Shown: piece after piece, positions 62,420 to 64,000 of the stretch | Layout: the number at the start of each line of letters is the position of its first letter | Position numbering within the stretch: position 1 is the first letter of the stretch | Source of the DNA: Flavobacterium album | GTDB taxonomy: Bacteria; Bacteroidota; Bacteroidia; Flavobacteriales; Flavobacteriaceae | Assembly: GCF_003096035.1 (NCBI RefSeq) | Contig: NZ_CP029186.1 | Span: forward strand, 3,392,001-3,456,000 | Direction of reading: 5' to 3' | Length of the DNA: 64,000 nucleotides | Notes under the pieces: model-generated | Seen by the model: only the letters and a program-made list of their open reading frames with translations | What the model was told of the DNA's origin: nothing | The model's database searches: none | Made by a program: the position numbers and the translations under genes

Positions 62420-63406
62420 TTAATGATTTACTATGATCTTTTTTACAAAAGATTTTCCGTCAGCGGTTGCGTTGAGCATAAATATCCCATTTGCCAGGCC
62501 AGACACATCAAGTTTATTTCCTAACACAGGCAGCACTTCCCTTCCCGACATATCATACAGGCTTCCCTCTACCGCTGTACCGGCAGGTACATCAAGCATT
62601 ACTATGCCCGATGCAGGGTTAGGATAAGCATTTATAGCAGCTGTCCCGTAGGCCTCCCTGCCCATTGTTGACTGTAGCGGGATAAAGCTGCCGCCCAGGG
62701 TGCTCACCATGAATAACCCGAACGCGGGCCCATTACTGTTGTTCTCCGGATGGGCAAATCCGCTGGAGAGAATAAGAGCTGCTTTATTGTCCATGCCCAT
62801 AGTAGCAAGTGGCACTTCATAAGAGCATAATACTACATTGCCAGTAGTAGTACTTGCCTGGATTACGTAATCCATTACAGGCATGCTATGGTATCCTGCC
62901 GTAAAAACGGGATAAGGCATATCGTATATAAAGACCCCAAGCGGAATACTGGTTTCCGAAATGTTGATATTGCCTGAATCTGTGCAGCCCTGGTTCATCA
63001 AAATACCTGCATAGCCGGGCATATAGTCGTTAGCGAATGCACCATAAAAAACATTCAGCTGAAATGGTGGCGCAGGTGAATAACCTGTCTGGCTGTGAAT
63101 GCCATTGGCTACAATTACATAAGTACCGTTGAATGTTTCAGTCATGCTGTAAAAGCCATCTGCTACAGAGGTACTGTTGCCGGGCGCAATGGTAAACGTT
63201 AGGGGAATTCCTGCCGGCAATTCCAGGAAAGGTGTCGCCTCACGGAATCCCATATCGTCGATGATCCTGATATCGCCCATGTAAATATCAATGTGGCTTA
63301 AAGCCGCATCGGGCGAATTGTGCACTGCCTGTATCTTTGCCTGCGAAAGGGCATTTTGGCTTACGAGTAAAATGGCTGCTGCCACGAGAAATGTAATTTT
63401 TTTCAT
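62420..63406 (-). CDS. Secreted DUF4397 protein with T9SS type A sorting domain
   Basis: A 328-residue secreted protein. Signal peptide MKKITFLVAAAILLVSQNALSQ; a DUF4397 domain beginning AKIQAVHNSPDAALSHIDIYMGD and including FTIAPGNSTSVADGFYSMTETFNGTYVIVANG, typical of this two-Ig-like cell-surface family; then a linker and a C-terminal sorting domain (AINAYPNPASGIVMLDVPAGT ... LANGIFMLNATADGKSFVKKIIVNH). Cargo of the type IX secretion system. Function unknown. Confidence 0.92.
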   Translation of the reverse strand: MKKITFLVAAAILLVSQNALSQAKIQAVHNSPDAALSHIDIYMGDIRIIDDMGFREATPFLELPAGIPLTFTIAPGNSTSVADGFYSMTETFNGTYVIVANGIHSQTGYSPAPPFQLNVFYGAFANDYMPGYAGILMNQGCTDSGNINISETSIPLGVFIYDMPYPVFTAGYHSMPVMDYVIQASTTTGNVVLCSYEVPLATMGMDNKAALILSSGFAHPENNSNGPAFGLFMVSTLGGSFIPLQSTMGREAYGTAAINAYPNPASGIVMLDVPAGTAVEGSLYDMSGREVLPVLGNKLDVSGLANGIFMLNATADGKSFVKKIIVNH

Positions 63407-63598
63407 TTTGCTTTAGGTTAAAATTGATAGGGCAAATGTACTTTTGCCAGTTCAAAACACCTGAAAAACATGGTGAGCAATTCGGTAATCAATGTGATAA
63501 ATCCATGATTTAAAGCAAATTAAACATCCACCCCATAAGCCTTTGATTTAATTTTATATTTATTAAATTCGCCGTCAGGCTTAAGCACAACTATTAAA

Positions 63599-64000
63599 AT
63601 GAGCGATATTGTAAGGTCCTGTTTTTTTATTCTTTGCTTTCTCTGGATTCCTGCTGCGGGCTTATGCCAGGCCGGTACCAAAAATGATGCTTTGCTGCGC
63701 GAACTGGAACTGCAGGCTAAAAAATATGAGGGGGACACAACAAGCAAAGGAAAGGCCGCGATCATGGAGGCATATAAACAGCTGCTTGACGATGCCGAAG
63801 ATACAAATGATCACCGCAACGTTGCCGCCGCAGCGCTGGCTGCCGGCATATCTATGTATGAGGCCCGGAATACCGATGAAGCACGCACCTTCTTTAACGA
63901 ATCAATTAAGCATGAAAAAGATTCGCGCCACAAGGACAGCCACATCCACAGCGCCCGTGCAAGGCGTTTTCTGGGGGATGTATTCCTTCTTACCAATGAT
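63599..64000 (+). CDS. Exported TPR-type protein, truncated by window end
   Basis: An open frame of 134 codons from ATG at 63599 runs off the window. N-terminal signal peptide (MSDIVRSCFFILCFLWIPAAGLCQ) followed by helical repeats such as AAALAAGISMYEARNTDEARTFFNESIKH, typical of tetratricopeptides. In this family TPR repeats often precede a histidine kinase or LuxR/AraC domain, but the C-terminal part is not visible. Starts 192 bp upstream-divergent from the DUF4397 gene. Confidence 0.75.
   Translation, partial: MSDIVRSCFFILCFLWIPAAGLCQAGTKNDALLRELELQAKKYEGDTTSKGKAAIMEAYKQLLDDAEDTNDHRNVAAAALAAGISMYEARNTDEARTFFNESIKHEKDSRHKDSHIHSARARRFLGDVFLLTND

Noticed and set aside
1..64000. CRISPR arrays, tRNA or rRNA genes, prophage, integrases or complete insertion sequences
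   Set aside because: None of the expected repeats, cloverleaf patterns or protein families was seen in either strand.

Overview
The window looks like a chromosomal segment of a Flavobacteriaceae bacterium (Flavobacterium-like Bacteroidetes). The evidence is a SusC/SusD pair, a hybrid one-protein two-component regulator, several secreted proteins with type IX secretion (T9SS) C-terminal sorting domains, a fused CcoNO cbb3 oxidase subunit, and promoters with the Bacteroidetes -7 element TAnnTTTG. No rRNA, tRNA, CRISPR array, integrase or full insertion sequence was seen.

Layout. (1) 1-7.8 kb: a probable iron-related locus with divergent arms: imelysin-like lipoprotein, HTTM membrane protein and TonB receptor on the minus strand; a canonical imelysin and a di-heme cytochrome on the plus strand. 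(2) 7.9-26.1 kb: a low-oxygen locus. It holds a free-standing PEP-synthase N-domain homologue, a FixL-like haem-PAS histidine kinase, a receiver-CRP/FNR fusion regulator, a universal stress protein, hemN, a complete cbb3 oxidase locus (ccoI, ccoS, ccoNO, ccoQ, ccoP, ccoG, ccoH and a UreH/TauE-type membrane protein) and a CoA hydrolase/transferase. An HxlR/NmrA pair sits inside it. (3) 26.1-31.7 kb: three T9SS cargo proteins and a lipoprotein. (4) 31.8-37 kb: an ECF sigma / FecR / TonB-receptor surface-signalling set and two small proteins. (5) 37.1-51.9 kb: a polysaccharide utilisation locus (HTCS regulator, SusC, SusD, GH130, MFS transporter, an unrecognised secreted protein, GH13). (6) 51.9-64 kb: VanZ-like, methyltransferase and MpaB-like genes, a small regulator with a membrane protein, a flotillin-like SPFH protein, two more T9SS proteins, a GH92 mannosidase and a partial TPR protein.

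The most notable result concerns region 2. Six promoters each carry a 12-bp palindrome TGAY-N4-RTCA. They precede the PEP-synthase-like gene, uspA, hemN, ccoS, ccoI and the CoA hydrolase. In all six the palindrome begins exactly 35 bp before a TAnnTTTG-type element, on whichever strand the gene lies. The DNA-recognition helix of the receiver-CRP protein has the FNR-like ExxSR pattern, and the kinase next to it keeps the FixL haem-ligand and oxygen-sensing residues. The simplest reading is a self-contained oxygen-responsive regulon in which FixJ and FixK are merged into one protein. It would drive high-affinity respiration, anaerobic haem synthesis, stress protein and CoA metabolism.

Other points of interest: a dispersed inverted-repeat element at three places, two of them inside operons; a 21-bp-spaced pair of AGTGTACAC palindromes and a 15-codon reading frame overlapping the susC start; and an unrecognised 574-residue secreted protein in the sugar-utilisation locus.
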